A stretch of 46,761 nucleotides of DNA from JAWUWD01 sp034112085. Its GTDB lineage: Bacteria; Bacteroidota; Bacteroidia; Cytophagales; Cyclobacteriaceae. The position numbers and the translations under genes are program-made. Positions 16,302 through 25,418 of the stretch are shown here, one piece after another (within the stretch, counting starts at the first letter, position 1; every line of letters starts with the position of its first letter). The stretch is from positions 1 to 46,761 of the forward strand of contig JAWUWD010000122.1 of NCBI GenBank assembly GCA_034112085.1. Direction: 5' to 3'. The notes under the pieces were generated by a model. It had not been told where the DNA came from, did no database searches, and saw only the letters and a program-made list of their open reading frames with translations.

Positions 16302-18179
16302 TTACTTTCTCATGAGCAATACACTACCATTTCTCTCATGACGGTTGCCAGCATCATCAGTAATTTCCGCGAAGTAGATATAGTTACCTTCGGGGAGATT
16401 GCGACCATTTTTTGTGCCAGTCCATCCTGTATTGGGATTAGTGATGTGAGCAATGAGCTCTCCCCATCTTGAGTAGATTTTCAAATCATAGGTGTTAATA
16501 TATCTGCCAACGACCTTAAATTCGTTGTTGAGACCGCCTACTACAAAGGCATTTGGGAAAGTGATGTTTGTCCGATTTATAATAGCAATTGTATTTGATT
16601 TGGAATCAGCAAGTGAGCCATCTGTTGCTTTAGCAATTATTTGATAAGTTGTCTTTTGTACATCTTGGACATCGTCCAATTCGAATGATAGATCTGAGCC
16701 GTTGTAAATAGTTTCTGATCCATTTTTGATCAATTGATATTCAGCAATGCCATTTTCCCAACCAATGAAGGAAGTCCATTTTAAAGTTGTTTTACTATTT
16801 GAGGTTTTTTTTGTAAAAAAGATGCTGCATATCAACCCACTCAAGTCAGAGGTGTTTCCGCATTCGTCAAGATAGCTTATTTCATAGCATGACTGCGATG
16901 AATTATCTGCCGATGTATCTAGGAAGTTTTGCGTAGTTGTTTCACCAATAGGTAATGACCCATTACTAATGAAGTAGTTGACAGCAACAAAGTCAACTGG
17001 TTGAACCCAAGATAATGAAGGTGATGCTGTCGCATCGATACTGAGGTTTGATATTGGGTCGGGGGTGTTCAGAGATAAGGCTGTACCACATTTGGTCAAA
17101 GATGTACTCATTATACCGTTGAAACTTGAAATTATTCGGTAACAATATTCCGTATTACATATAACATTATTGTCATCAAAAAAGTCACGTGTTGTGAGTG
17201 TGAATCGTGGTTGTGTGAGATCTTCCCTCCAAATGACATGTTCGGTAAGATCAGTGTTAGTTGACCTGATATTTAAATTATTCGATAAGTTATTGATATT
17301 GATATCTCCTAAATCTATAGAGCATAGGGTGTTAGAGTAATCAAGGATAGCATTAGCGCATGGATCGAAGGTGGCGATTCGGAAGCAGTAGTAGTTCAGA
17401 TCAAAATCCAAATTGTTGTCTGAAATGTTTAGTGGAGAAGTAGTTAATGGATTGGCAAGATATCTTTGGAATCCATTAGCACTATCATCGTTAGCTTTTA
17501 TTTCTAGATAATACTCCACGCTGGGATCAGCAGTGAATTCTAGTATAGCTTCAGTTTTTGAAGTTAAGACAAGGCTGGATATAGCGGCATTTGCCAATAA
17601 CTCAACTATTTTGGTCGAAACCACCTTTGAATCACATTCATCTTTTGCATTTGTATTGAAACCTCTGATAGTAATGTCATAGGAGTTTTCAATAGCATAA
17701 GTGTAATCTGGAGGGTTATTGCCAAGACTTACGGTATCATGAGGGCTTCCGTCTGCATAATCTATAATATACCTGTCGTAATTTGTGTTGGTTATATCAA
17801 TCTCAACTTGCCGACTATTACAAGATGTTGCTGTGAATTCTGGAGGTCTATTTTCAGTTACTGTGATTTCAATATGGTCTCTGTCTAGGTTGTTACCCAC
17901 TAATACAAGGTCATAAGTGCCCGCATCTGTATATGTATGAGAGAAAGTGGTTTGACCTATTGATATATTCCCATCAACAGGATTCCCGCTTCCGCCATCA
18001 AAGTATATATTACATGGACATGCTACCAGGGAGGTGATTTCTATGGTCAGTGGAGCACAACCCTTACTGAAGTCTACTTGAAAATTTCCATCGGTACTTA
18101 TAGTTTGTGCATACCCTTGACTTACCGTAATAAACACGCTTACTATAAAAAGGGAGAATTGTCGTAGTGATTTTAACAA
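16302..18179 (-). CDS. Secreted protein with T9SS type B (CHU_C) sorting domain
   Basis: A 625-residue protein with a signal peptide (1-24, ending YAQ), a PKD-like beta domain (about 35-110: CAPLTIEITSL...YTDAGTYDLVLVGNN), several fibronectin-like domains in the middle and a C-terminal domain (about 545-625) with NAFVVGGLNNEFKV, LKIYSRWGELI, GWTGTKNGRNLPEGNYIYFAEI. This is the gliding-motility-associated C-terminal (type B) sorting domain used by the type IX secretion system. The protein would be carried across the outer membrane and attached or released at the surface. Its ligand is unknown. Confidence 0.88.
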   Translation of the reverse strand: MLKSLRQFSLFIVSVFITVSQGYAQTISTDGNFQVDFSKGCAPLTIEITSLVACPCNIYFDGGSGNPVDGNISIGQTTFSHTYTDAGTYDLVLVGNNLDRDHIEITVTENRPPEFTATSCNSRQVEIDITNTNYDRYIIDYADGSPHDTVSLGNNPPDYTYAIENSYDITIRGFNTNAKDECDSKVVSTKIVELLANAAISSLVLTSKTEAILEFTADPSVEYYLEIKANDDSANGFQRYLANPLTTSPLNISDNNLDFDLNYYCFRIATFDPCANAILDYSNTLCSIDLGDININNLSNNLNIRSTNTDLTEHVIWREDLTQPRFTLTTRDFFDDNNVICNTEYCYRIISSFNGIMSTSLTKCGTALSLNTPDPISNLSIDATASPSLSWVQPVDFVAVNYFISNGSLPIGETTTQNFLDTSADNSSQSCYEISYLDECGNTSDLSGLICSIFFTKKTSNSKTTLKWTSFIGWENGIAEYQLIKNGSETIYNGSDLSFELDDVQDVQKTTYQIIAKATDGSLADSKSNTIAIINRTNITFPNAFVVGGLNNEFKVVGRYINTYDLKIYSRWGELIAHITNPNTGWTGTKNGRNLPEGNYIYFAEITDDAGNRHERNGSVLLMRK

Positions 18180-18298
18180 ATTATAACTAATCCTTAGTTG
18201 TTCTGTTTAGCAATAAACGATCATTGTTTCACAAACGCCACTTCTTCAATGAAATTGTGATAATAGTTTTGAAGAAATATTTATATTTTTTGTGCAAA

Positions 18299-19675
18299 CT
18301 ATAAACTGCTTGAATGAATTTGCTTAACAATATCAGAAGATGATAAAGCTTCTTGCGTACCGTCTGCCATGTTTTTCAATAAAAACTTCCCTGCTTCGAT
18401 TTCATCACTTCCCATCATTATGACGAATGGAATATTTTTCTTGTTAGCATAGTTCATCTGCTTTTTCAACTTTGTGTCATCAGGGTACAACTCTGATTTG
18501 ACACCTGCTTTGCGCAATGCTGCTAGTAGTTTGATGTGATGAGATAGAGAATCTTCACCAAAGTTTACAATCATAGCCTCTGTATATTGAGTACTTCCCT
18601 CAGGGAATAGACTCAGTTCTTCCATGACATCGTATATCCGATCAACGCCAAACGAAAATCCCACACCTGATACATCTTTGAGTCCAAATACTCCTGTCAG
18701 ATCATCATATCTTCCGCCACCGCTGACACTACCGATGCTTACATTATTAACTTTTACTTCGAAAATCGCACCAGTGTAATAAGAAAGTCCTCTGGCTAAA
18801 GTGAAGTCTAAATCTATGTGGTTGTTTTCAAGTTCAAACTGGGTGAGATAATCAAGTACGGATTGGATTTCTTCAACTCCCTTTTTCCCTGTTTCATTCG
18901 TGTTAAATAATTCACGTAGGAAATCAATGTTTTCAGTCACAGTTCCTTTTTGTGAAAGAATTGGGGAGAGTTGGGAGAGTGCTGATTCTTCGAACCCTTT
19001 AGTTCGTAATTCTTCCAGTACTTTTTCAAGACCAATCTTATCTAACTTGTCAATCACAACAAAAAAATCAGAGGCTTTGCCCGTAGCTCCGATCTGCTCT
19101 ACAATACCTGTCAAGATTTGACGGTGATTGATTTTGATGTCATAATCTGTGATGTTCAGTTGGGTAAACACTTCATTGATCATCAAAATAATCTCAGCTT
19201 CACAGAGTAATGATTTGGTGCCAACTACATCAGCATCACATTGATAAAATTCTCGATATCTGCCTCTTTGAGGTCGATCAGCTCGCCATACTGGCTGGAT
19301 TTGATATCGCTTGAATGGGAAGGCTATCTCGTTTTGATTCATAACGACATGCCTTGCAAATGGGACTGTGAGGTCATATCGCAATCCTTTTTCTGCTATT
19401 TTTGGTAGTAGTCCTTTGTGACCTTTGGATAAGTCTTCGTCTGAAGTTTTTGATAGGAAGTCACCTGAGTTGAGTACTTTGAATACCAACTGATCTCCTT
19501 CATCTCCATATTTACCGGTGAGTACAGATAGATTCTCCATTGTTGGAGTCTCCAACGGCATGAAGCTGTATTTTTCAAAAACACTTTTTATGGCGTTAAA
19601 TATGAAATTTCTCTTACCCATTTTATCTGGACCAAAATCTCTGGTGCCTTTGGGTATAGTAGGTTTTTGACTCAT
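18299..19675 (-). CDS. hisS: Histidyl-tRNA synthetase
   Basis: A 458-residue class II synthetase that charges tRNA-His. It begins IPKGTRDFGPDKM, has motif 2 RYQIQPVWRADRPQRGRYREFYQCDADVVG, the histidine-A motif ARGLSYYTGAIFEV and the SGGRYDDL segment, then the anticodon-binding domain (about 365-458). The length is typical. The gene is divergent from the small basic protein gene at 19778, with about 100 bases between them that hold a clear promoter for that gene. Confidence 0.97.
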   Translation of the reverse strand: MSQKPTIPKGTRDFGPDKMGKRNFIFNAIKSVFEKYSFMPLETPTMENLSVLTGKYGDEGDQLVFKVLNSGDFLSKTSDEDLSKGHKGLLPKIAEKGLRYDLTVPFARHVVMNQNEIAFPFKRYQIQPVWRADRPQRGRYREFYQCDADVVGTKSLLCEAEIILMINEVFTQLNITDYDIKINHRQILTGIVEQIGATGKASDFFVVIDKLDKIGLEKVLEELRTKGFEESALSQLSPILSQKGTVTENIDFLRELFNTNETGKKGVEEIQSVLDYLTQFELENNHIDLDFTLARGLSYYTGAIFEVKVNNVSIGSVSGGGRYDDLTGVFGLKDVSGVGFSFGVDRIYDVMEELSLFPEGSTQYTEAMIVNFGEDSLSHHIKLLAALRKAGVKSELYPDDTKLKKQMNYANKKNIPFVIMMGSDEIEAGKFLLKNMADGTQEALSSSDIVKQIHSSSL

Positions 19676-19720
19676 GTGAATTGCTTATTTACACAAAACT
19701 ACAAAAATCAGTGTAAAACT

Positions 19721-19750
19721 TTTCACTTTAGAATTAATCGTTTACATTTG
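19721..19750 (+). promoter_or_regulatory. Promoter of the Lys/Ala-rich small protein gene
   Basis: A perfect -7 element TACATTTG (19743-19750) is preceded by TTTC (19721-19724) at an 18-base spacing. The start codon lies 27 bases after the -7 element. Confidence 0.55.
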
Positions 19751-19777
19751 CACCTCATTTGATTAATCGTATAGAAA

Positions 19778-20074
19778 ATGGCTGTTACAAGACTAAAAAG
19801 AAAAGCAAAAAGAAAAAAGCAAACTGCTTCTATCAGAAGAGCTACTATCAAACATATTACGGCAAAGCCTGTAATTAAAAATATAGATGTAGAAGAAGTT
19901 AAAGCTAGCTTTGCAGCAGCTGCTCCTAAGAAAGAGGCTAAAGCAAAAAAGGAAGTTGCTCCTAAGGCCGAAGCTGCTCCAGTAGAAGAAGTTAAAGAAG
20001 AGAAAAAAGCTCCAGCGAAAAAGGCAGCTGCTAAAAAAGCTGCTCCTAAGAAGGAAGCTACCGAAGAGAAATAA
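19778..20074 (+). CDS. Small basic protein with histone H1-like Lys/Ala tail
   Basis: A 98-residue protein. The first half (MAVTRLKRKAKRKK..., then ITAKPVIKNIDVEEVKASFA) looks like a conserved basic motif followed by a short helix; the second half is a low-complexity Lys/Ala/Glu tail with repeated KKAAAKKAAPKK units resembling histone H1 tails. It is likely to bind nucleic acid, DNA or RNA. It has a strong promoter upstream and a strong terminator downstream, so it is a single-gene unit that is probably well expressed. I do not recognise a named family with certainty. The N-terminal motif appears to recur in other Bacteroidota small proteins; that recollection is unverified. Confidence 0.78.
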   Translation: MAVTRLKRKAKRKKQTASIRRATIKHITAKPVIKNIDVEEVKASFAAAAPKKEAKAKKEVAPKAEAAPVEEVKEEKKAPAKKAAAKKAAPKKEATEEK

Positions 20075-20094
20075 TCTCCATAATAATAAATATT

Positions 20095-20127
20095 AACCCT
20101 GACAAGCTTGCTTAGTCAGGGTTTTTT
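20095..20127 (+). terminator. Terminator of the small basic protein gene
   Basis: AACCCTGAC (20095-20103) pairs with GTCAGGGTT (20115-20123) around an 11-base loop and runs into six T (20122-20127). The T-run overlaps the stop codon (20126-20128) of the converging phosphodiesterase gene. Confidence 0.87.
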
Positions 20128-20623
20128 ATGCGCGCTTGCCAAGTTCTATCACTTGCATATTGCTTATTTTCTTATTGTTAAGATCAAAGCGCAATAGTGT
20201 CTTGACTTGATGAAAACCATGCTTTCCACAAGCTCCAGGATTGAGGTGCAATAGATTATTTAGTTTAGGATCTGAGATGACTTTTAAGATGTGGGAATGT
20301 CCACAAACGAAAATGTCTGGTTTCAATTCTATTAGTTTTTTCTTGATAGTTGGATTGTAACGTGGGGGATATCCTCCTATATGGGTGATCCATATTTTGA
20401 ATCCTTCTCGTTCGAACACTTGATTTTCAGGATAGGAAGAACGTGTTTTTTGATCATCAATATTGCCATAAACTGCTACTAATGGCTTAAATGAAGATAA
20501 TTGATCGCAGACATCCATGTTTCCAATATCTCCAGCATGCCATACTTCATCACAATCTGAGAAATAATCAAATATTTTAGGGTCTAAGAAGCTATGTGTG
20601 TCTGATAATAGGCCGATTTTCAT
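20126..20623 (-). CDS. YfcE/MJ0936-type metallophosphoesterase
   Basis: A 165-residue enzyme of the calcineurin-like phosphoesterase superfamily. It contains the metal-binding motifs LLSDTHSFLD, EVWHAGDIGN, VYGNIDD, ITHIGGYPPR and VCGHSHILKV in order, with the Asp, His and Asn ligands expected for a two-metal site. It is likely to act on small phosphodiesters; the substrate is unknown. I chose the ATG at 20623 (MKIGLLSDTH) because family members start this way; an ATG 11 codons upstream is possible. It ends within the T-run of the opposing terminator. Confidence 0.9.
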   Translation of the reverse strand: MKIGLLSDTHSFLDPKIFDYFSDCDEVWHAGDIGNMDVCDQLSSFKPLVAVYGNIDDQKTRSSYPENQVFEREGFKIWITHIGGYPPRYNPTIKKKLIELKPDIFVCGHSHILKVISDPKLNNLLHLNPGACGKHGFHQVKTLLRFDLNNKKISNMQVIELGKRA

Positions 20624-20756
20624 AGTTATTAATGATCTGGAGTATCTAATAATCAAATGTAAACAAAATGTTAAACCTTATGCCGCTCATGTAAATGATG
20701 TAACCTTTTAGAGTGTATGCAGTATTCTGATTGTAACCTAAACCACTTGCCCAATA

Positions 20757-23300
20757 ATGCTTAATCGATTCAGTGCTATTTTTTGCTGTTTATTTGCCTT
20801 GTCGACTTCTGTTGCCAGTCTGACTTACGGACAACTAGCAAAAAAGACAATTAGTGCTGAGAGAATAACCGAAGCACCCAAAATTGATGGGATACCAGAT
20901 GTTAATCTTTTTGGGGATAATGAACCTTCTCATTTTTTTTACCAAAACAGCCCGGACAATGGAGCATTATCTACTAATGCTTCCCAAGTGAAAATTCATT
21001 ATAGTGATGAGGCAATTTTCATCACTGCCAGGATGTTGGATGATGATCCAGAAAGCATTCCTAGAGAATTTGGTCTCAGAGATGATGATGAGAAGAATAG
21101 TGATATTTTCGCTGTCTATTTGGATACATATGATAAAGGTCAGAATGCTTTTGCTTTTGGTGTTACCGCAGCTGGAGTACAGTTAGATGCCAATGTAAGT
21201 GCAAATGATTTTGATTTCAATTGGGATGCTGTTTGGGAAAGTGCGGTAAAGATTGATGATGATGGTTGGACTATTGAGATGGAAATCCCATACTATGCTA
21301 TTCGATTTCCCAAACAAGAAATTCAAACTTGGGGGGTAAATTTTTATCGTGGGATGAAAAAAACGAACGAGGAGGCTTATTGGAATTTTGTTGATAGCAA
21401 TATCGATGGAGTAGTAAATCAATCAGGAACTCTATTGGGGATTAGAAATGTAAATCCACCATTGCGGCTGGCATTTTTACCATACATGTCAGTAGTGCAT
21501 ACCATTGATGACGGATCAGGATCATCAAAAACTTCTCTTAATGGTGGATTAGATATCAAATATGGCATCAACGAAAGTTTTACAATTGATATGAGTTTAA
21601 TTCCAGACTTTAGTCAAGTGAGACTTGATGATCAAATACTTAATTTATCAGCTTTTGAAGTGAGATTTGATGAAAATCGCCCATTTTTCACTGAAGGAAC
21701 CGAACTTTTTAATAAAAATGGTCTTTTTTACTCACGAAGAGTGGGACAAAGTAATGGTTCAGTCCAAACAATTACGGAGTATGATGTAGTAAAAAGTATT
21801 CCTGGTGCTGCTCCGCTGATCAATGCAACTAAATTGTCAGGTAGAACAAATAAAGGCATGGGCATAGGGTTTTTCAATGCGGTCACTAATAAAAGCTATG
21901 CTGAAATTGCCACACCTGTGGATGTAGATGTATACACACTTGATGAAAATGGTGAAAGAGAATACGAATATAAAACAGTAGAGACTCCGTATGACCAACA
22001 TGTGGTGAATTATAATGTACTAGTTGTTGACCAAAATCTTAAGAATAACTCCAATATTGGAATCATCAATACCAATGTAAACCGGTCTGATGGTGGTAAT
22101 AATGCCAATGTCACAGGTGTCGATTTCAGATTATTTGATAAGACAAATACCTATCGCGTATCTGGATTCGCTGCTAGAAGTAATACCTATCAAGAGGAAG
22201 AACAAGAGGAAGGAGCGGCAGACTCCTTATTTGTTAATAATGAAGGTTACAAGTACTTTCTTTTCTTAGGAAAAGTAAGTGGGAAGTGGCAATATGAAGT
22301 GATGAGGAATGTGGAGAGTGAAAATTATGACATCAATGATTTGGGGTTTTTGCGTGCTTCTAATGAGGTCTCATACAGAGGACGAATTAGCTATAACATT
22401 GTCAAGCCATTTTGGAAATTGAACAATCTTTGGTTAAGAGTAGGAGGAAATCACAATAAGCTTCATACGCCTCGGACGCTTACCGAGAAGAGTGTGAGTG
22501 TAAATTCCCGAGTACAACTGAAGAACTTCTGGACAATCAGGGGTAGTCATGGCCGTAACTTGAATGACGGATTTGACTTTTTTGAATCGAGAGACGGAAC
22601 TGTATGGAATAGACCCGAGTCTAATTGGGCAAGTGTCTCCATAAGCACAGATTCACGGAAAGCATTAATGCTAAGTGCAAATAAAGGAAGATGGAAACGA
22701 AATGATTGGGATCAGATAGATCATTGGCACAGTGGATCTCTGAGATACCGAGTTAATAACAAGTTGTCTTTCACTTATAATATAAGATACAATCGAGAAT
22801 ACAACAGCAATGGCTACGTATCTATGGATGACGATATTCGTGAAGACAGTGGTCTTGATGATGTAAGAGTTTTTGGAGTGAGAAATATCAAACGAATGAA
22901 TAATGTTATTGGCGTGAACTATGTGTTCAATAATATGATGGGATTAAATCTGCGTATCAGACAAAACTGGACAAGAGTAAGATACTTTGATTTCAAGGAA
23001 TTGTTAGATGATGGAGAACTTTATAATATTAATTATACAGGTGTCGGTACCGATGGCGAAGCCAATCATGATAATAATTTCAATGCTTTTAATATGAACA
23101 TGACTTATTCATGGCAAATAGCTCCGGGAAGTTTCGTCTCTGCCGTTTGGATACAAGGGATTACTAATGAATCCAAGGATATAGGAATTGGATATTCTGA
23201 AAACTTAGAAAACACTTTGCAATCACCTCAGTTTAATAGCTTTTCAATTCGATTGACCTACTTTTTAGACTACCTAACAATAAAAAATAGCTTCAAATAA
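20757..23300 (+). CDS. DUF5916 family outer-membrane beta-barrel protein
   Basis: An 847-residue protein with an N-terminal signal peptide (ending TYGQ, about 1-26). The first half (about 35-230) is a carbohydrate-binding-module family 9-like domain: APKIDGIPDVNLFG, FDFNWDAVWESAVKIDDDGWTIEMEIPYYAIRF. The rest is DUF5916: RLAFLPYMSVV, DMSLIPDFSQVRLDDQILNLSAFEVRFDENRPFFTEGTELF, then about 450 residues of alternating strands ending in an aromatic C-terminus, typical of an outer-membrane barrel. Members are common in Bacteroidota and of unknown function. No TonB or SusC/D partner is nearby. Confidence 0.85.
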   Translation: MLNRFSAIFCCLFALSTSVASLTYGQLAKKTISAERITEAPKIDGIPDVNLFGDNEPSHFFYQNSPDNGALSTNASQVKIHYSDEAIFITARMLDDDPESIPREFGLRDDDEKNSDIFAVYLDTYDKGQNAFAFGVTAAGVQLDANVSANDFDFNWDAVWESAVKIDDDGWTIEMEIPYYAIRFPKQEIQTWGVNFYRGMKKTNEEAYWNFVDSNIDGVVNQSGTLLGIRNVNPPLRLAFLPYMSVVHTIDDGSGSSKTSLNGGLDIKYGINESFTIDMSLIPDFSQVRLDDQILNLSAFEVRFDENRPFFTEGTELFNKNGLFYSRRVGQSNGSVQTITEYDVVKSIPGAAPLINATKLSGRTNKGMGIGFFNAVTNKSYAEIATPVDVDVYTLDENGEREYEYKTVETPYDQHVVNYNVLVVDQNLKNNSNIGIINTNVNRSDGGNNANVTGVDFRLFDKTNTYRVSGFAARSNTYQEEEQEEGAADSLFVNNEGYKYFLFLGKVSGKWQYEVMRNVESENYDINDLGFLRASNEVSYRGRISYNIVKPFWKLNNLWLRVGGNHNKLHTPRTLTEKSVSVNSRVQLKNFWTIRGSHGRNLNDGFDFFESRDGTVWNRPESNWASVSISTDSRKALMLSANKGRWKRNDWDQIDHWHSGSLRYRVNNKLSFTYNIRYNREYNSNGYVSMDDDIREDSGLDDVRVFGVRNIKRMNNVIGVNYVFNNMMGLNLRIRQNWTRVRYFDFKELLDDGELYNINYTGVGTDGEANHDNNFNAFNMNMTYSWQIAPGSFVSAVWIQGITNESKDIGIGYSENLENTLQSPQFNSFSIRLTYFLDYLTIKNSFK

Positions 23301-23430
23301 TTTATAGTTGAGCCAACCTTTTATCTTTGACCTACTTGTGGGTTTTATTTCTTGATTCTTACAGTTAATACTAAAATTATTGCCGAACTAATACTTTATG
23401 GACTTACTATAAGGTGATTAAAATAGAAGT

Positions 23431-23988
23431 ATGTCACTTATTTCATCTAACATGCCGCCATTAGGTATGACTGCTCCAAGTTTTCAGTTATTAGATACTG
23501 TGACTGGAGAGTTTCAATCATTGGAACAGCTTGCAGGAGAGCAGGCTACTTTGGTGATGTTCATTTCTAATCATTGTCCGTATGTAAAGCATATTAGAGA
23601 GGAGTTAGTTCGTTTGGCGGATGAATATCATCAGAAAGGCGTGTCACTCATAGGTATTAGTAGTAATGATGTTGAAAATTATCCTGAAGATTCACCAGAG
23701 ATGATGAAGGAGGAAGCGAGAAAGCACGGTTATACCTTTCCTTATCTTTATGATGAATCCCAAGAAGTTGCTAAAGCGTATGATGCGGCATGTACACCTG
23801 ATTTTTATTTGTTCGATAAGGATTTGAAATTAGCGTACAGAGGAAGGCTTGATGACTCATCACCTGGTAATGGAAAACCTTTGACAGGAAAGGACATTCG
23901 CCAATCATTGGAGTATATCCTAAATGGCAATCCTGTAAGTGCAGAACAGATCCCGAGTATGGGATGTAATATCAAATGGAAATCTTAA
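23431..23988 (+). CDS. Redoxin / thioredoxin-like (AhpC-TSA type) protein
   Basis: A 185-residue thioredoxin-fold protein without signal peptide. It contains VMFISNHCPYVKHIREEL, with Cys49 in place of the usual CxxC (no second Cys), VSLIGISSND, and a later CTPDFYLFD (Cys121), as in the peroxiredoxin-like subgroup PRX_like1. Role: thiol-dependent reduction, perhaps peroxide. It ends one base before the ATG of the HMG-CoA-lyase-like gene, which indicates co-translation. Confidence 0.85.
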   Translation: MSLISSNMPPLGMTAPSFQLLDTVTGEFQSLEQLAGEQATLVMFISNHCPYVKHIREELVRLADEYHQKGVSLIGISSNDVENYPEDSPEMMKEEARKHGYTFPYLYDESQEVAKAYDAACTPDFYLFDKDLKLAYRGRLDDSSPGNGKPLTGKDIRQSLEYILNGNPVSAEQIPSMGCNIKWKS

Positions 23989-23989
23989 T

Positions 23990-24838
23990 ATGAAAATTAT
24001 TGAATGTCCCAGAGACGCTATGCAAGGTCTCGAAGTTTTTGTTCCAACTGAAAAAAAGATAGACTATATCAACCAACTACTTAAAGTTGGTTTTGACACA
24101 GTTGACTTTGGCAGCTTTGTTTCACCAAAAGCAATTCCACAACTAAGAGATACTGCTGAGGTTTTAGCAGGGCTTGATTTGTCTCAAACAAAATCAAAAC
24201 TATTAGCGATTGTAGCTAATTTTAGAGGTGCAGAAGATGCTGTTAAGCATAAGGAAATTGACTATTTAGGGTTTCCTTTTTCTATTTCTGAGACATTTCA
24301 ACAGCGGAATACCAATAAGTCTATCATGGAGGCCTTAAATGTGCTCAATGAAATACAAGAACTTTGTGTGAAAAATAACAAGGAACTAGTCGTGTATATT
24401 TCTATGGGATTTGGTAATCCTTATGGGGACGCCTATTCACCAGAAATAGTAGCTCAGTTCACCGATATATTGGCAAGTGTAGGCATTAAAATAATATCAT
24501 TATCAGACACTATTGGTGTATCCAATCCTGACAACATTCAATCGATCTATACTACACTGACAGAACAGCATCCGTCAATTGAGTTTGGAGCACATCTCCA
24601 CTCTAATCCTAATTCTGCAATAGAAAAGGTAGTGGCAGCCTATGATGCAGGTTGTCGAAGATTTGATGGAGCGATAAAAGGGTATGGTGGTTGTCCTATG
24701 GCGAAAGATGACTTGGTCGGTAACTTAGCTACTGAAACTATGCTTTCAGTTTTTGACGAGAAAAACGTAACATTGCAATTAAATCGAGAGGCATTCAATG
24801 AAAGCTTGTTGATGGCAGCGGAGGTTTTTCCTGTTTAG
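23990..24838 (+). CDS. HMG-CoA lyase-like enzyme (HMGL family)
   Basis: A 282-residue TIM-barrel enzyme of the DRE-TIM family. It begins MKIIECPRDAMQGLEVFVPTEKKI, where CPRDAMQ replaces the usual (V)GxRDGxQ substrate loop, and carries GADLHSNPNS-like AHLHSNP metal ligands and the HMG-CoA lyase signature GYGGCPMAKDDLVGNLATE. It probably cleaves HMG-CoA to acetoacetate and acetyl-CoA in leucine breakdown. I chose the start at 23990 because an upstream in-frame ATG at 23939 overlaps the redoxin gene and lacks family similarity. Confidence 0.9.
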   Translation: MKIIECPRDAMQGLEVFVPTEKKIDYINQLLKVGFDTVDFGSFVSPKAIPQLRDTAEVLAGLDLSQTKSKLLAIVANFRGAEDAVKHKEIDYLGFPFSISETFQQRNTNKSIMEALNVLNEIQELCVKNNKELVVYISMGFGNPYGDAYSPEIVAQFTDILASVGIKIISLSDTIGVSNPDNIQSIYTTLTEQHPSIEFGAHLHSNPNSAIEKVVAAYDAGCRRFDGAIKGYGGCPMAKDDLVGNLATETMLSVFDEKNVTLQLNREAFNESLLMAAEVFPV

Positions 24839-24898
24839 TATTAAAGGTCATTAAATACTTTCGAGGTACTAATATCTAACAATCTAATATCTATATAA

Positions 24899-25369
24899 AT
24901 GCAACAACCAGATTCACTTAAGCAAGTAGCAGAATTCCATAAGACATTCAAGCATCCTATTTTGGGAGAACCAACTATTCCAGATGAGAAAAGATCAGCA
25001 CTGAGGGTTGAGTTGATCTCTGAGGAATTGAAAGAACTTGATGAGGCAATCAAAGCTAATGATTTGGTAGAGGTAGCAGATGCTTTATGTGACATTCAAT
25101 ATGTGCTTTCGGGTGCGATATTAGAGTTTGGGATGGCGGATAAGTTCAAAGAGCTATTTGATGAAGTACAACGCTCTAATATGAGTAAAGCATGTGAATC
25201 ACCAGAGGAGGCTCAGGCTACAGTCGATCATTATACCAATAACAGACAGACTCCATGTTACTTTAAGGAGATTGATGGGAAGTGGTTGGTTTATCGTACA
25301 GCTGATGAAAAGACTTTGAAATCTATCAATTATTCTCCAGCTGATTTAAGCACCATTTTAAAGAAGTAG
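24899..25369 (+). CDS. MazG-like nucleotide pyrophosphohydrolase
   Basis: A 156-residue all-alpha NTP pyrophosphatase. The metal-binding pattern is visible: RVELISEELKELDEAI (ExxEE type) and, after about 15 residues, VEVADALCDIQYV (ExxD). The family hydrolyses (d)NTPs or related nucleotides to monophosphates; the exact substrate is unknown. The C-terminal 45 residues, PCYFKEIDGKWLVYR, add a short beta region. It lies 60 bases after the HMG-CoA lyase gene on the same strand. Confidence 0.85.
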   Translation: MQQPDSLKQVAEFHKTFKHPILGEPTIPDEKRSALRVELISEELKELDEAIKANDLVEVADALCDIQYVLSGAILEFGMADKFKELFDEVQRSNMSKACESPEEAQATVDHYTNNRQTPCYFKEIDGKWLVYRTADEKTLKSINYSPADLSTILKK

Positions 25370-25400
25370 TTGACATCTAATATTCTTCTGTATATCTTTA
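25369..25400 (+). promoter_or_regulatory. Possible promoter of the small RHH-like gene
   Basis: GTTG (25369-25372) is followed by a 20-base spacer and TATCTTTA (25393-25400), one mismatch from each consensus. It lies 18 bases before the ATG at 25419. Confidence 0.35.
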
Positions 25401-25418
25401 GTATTCTAAATATAAGTT

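Noticed and set aside
20624..20656. Phosphodiesterase start 11 codons earlier
   Set aside because: Family members begin at MKIxxxSDTH; the extra residues have no support.
23939..23989. HMG-CoA lyase start at the upstream in-frame ATG
   Set aside because: It overlaps the redoxin coding sequence and the extra residues are not family-like.
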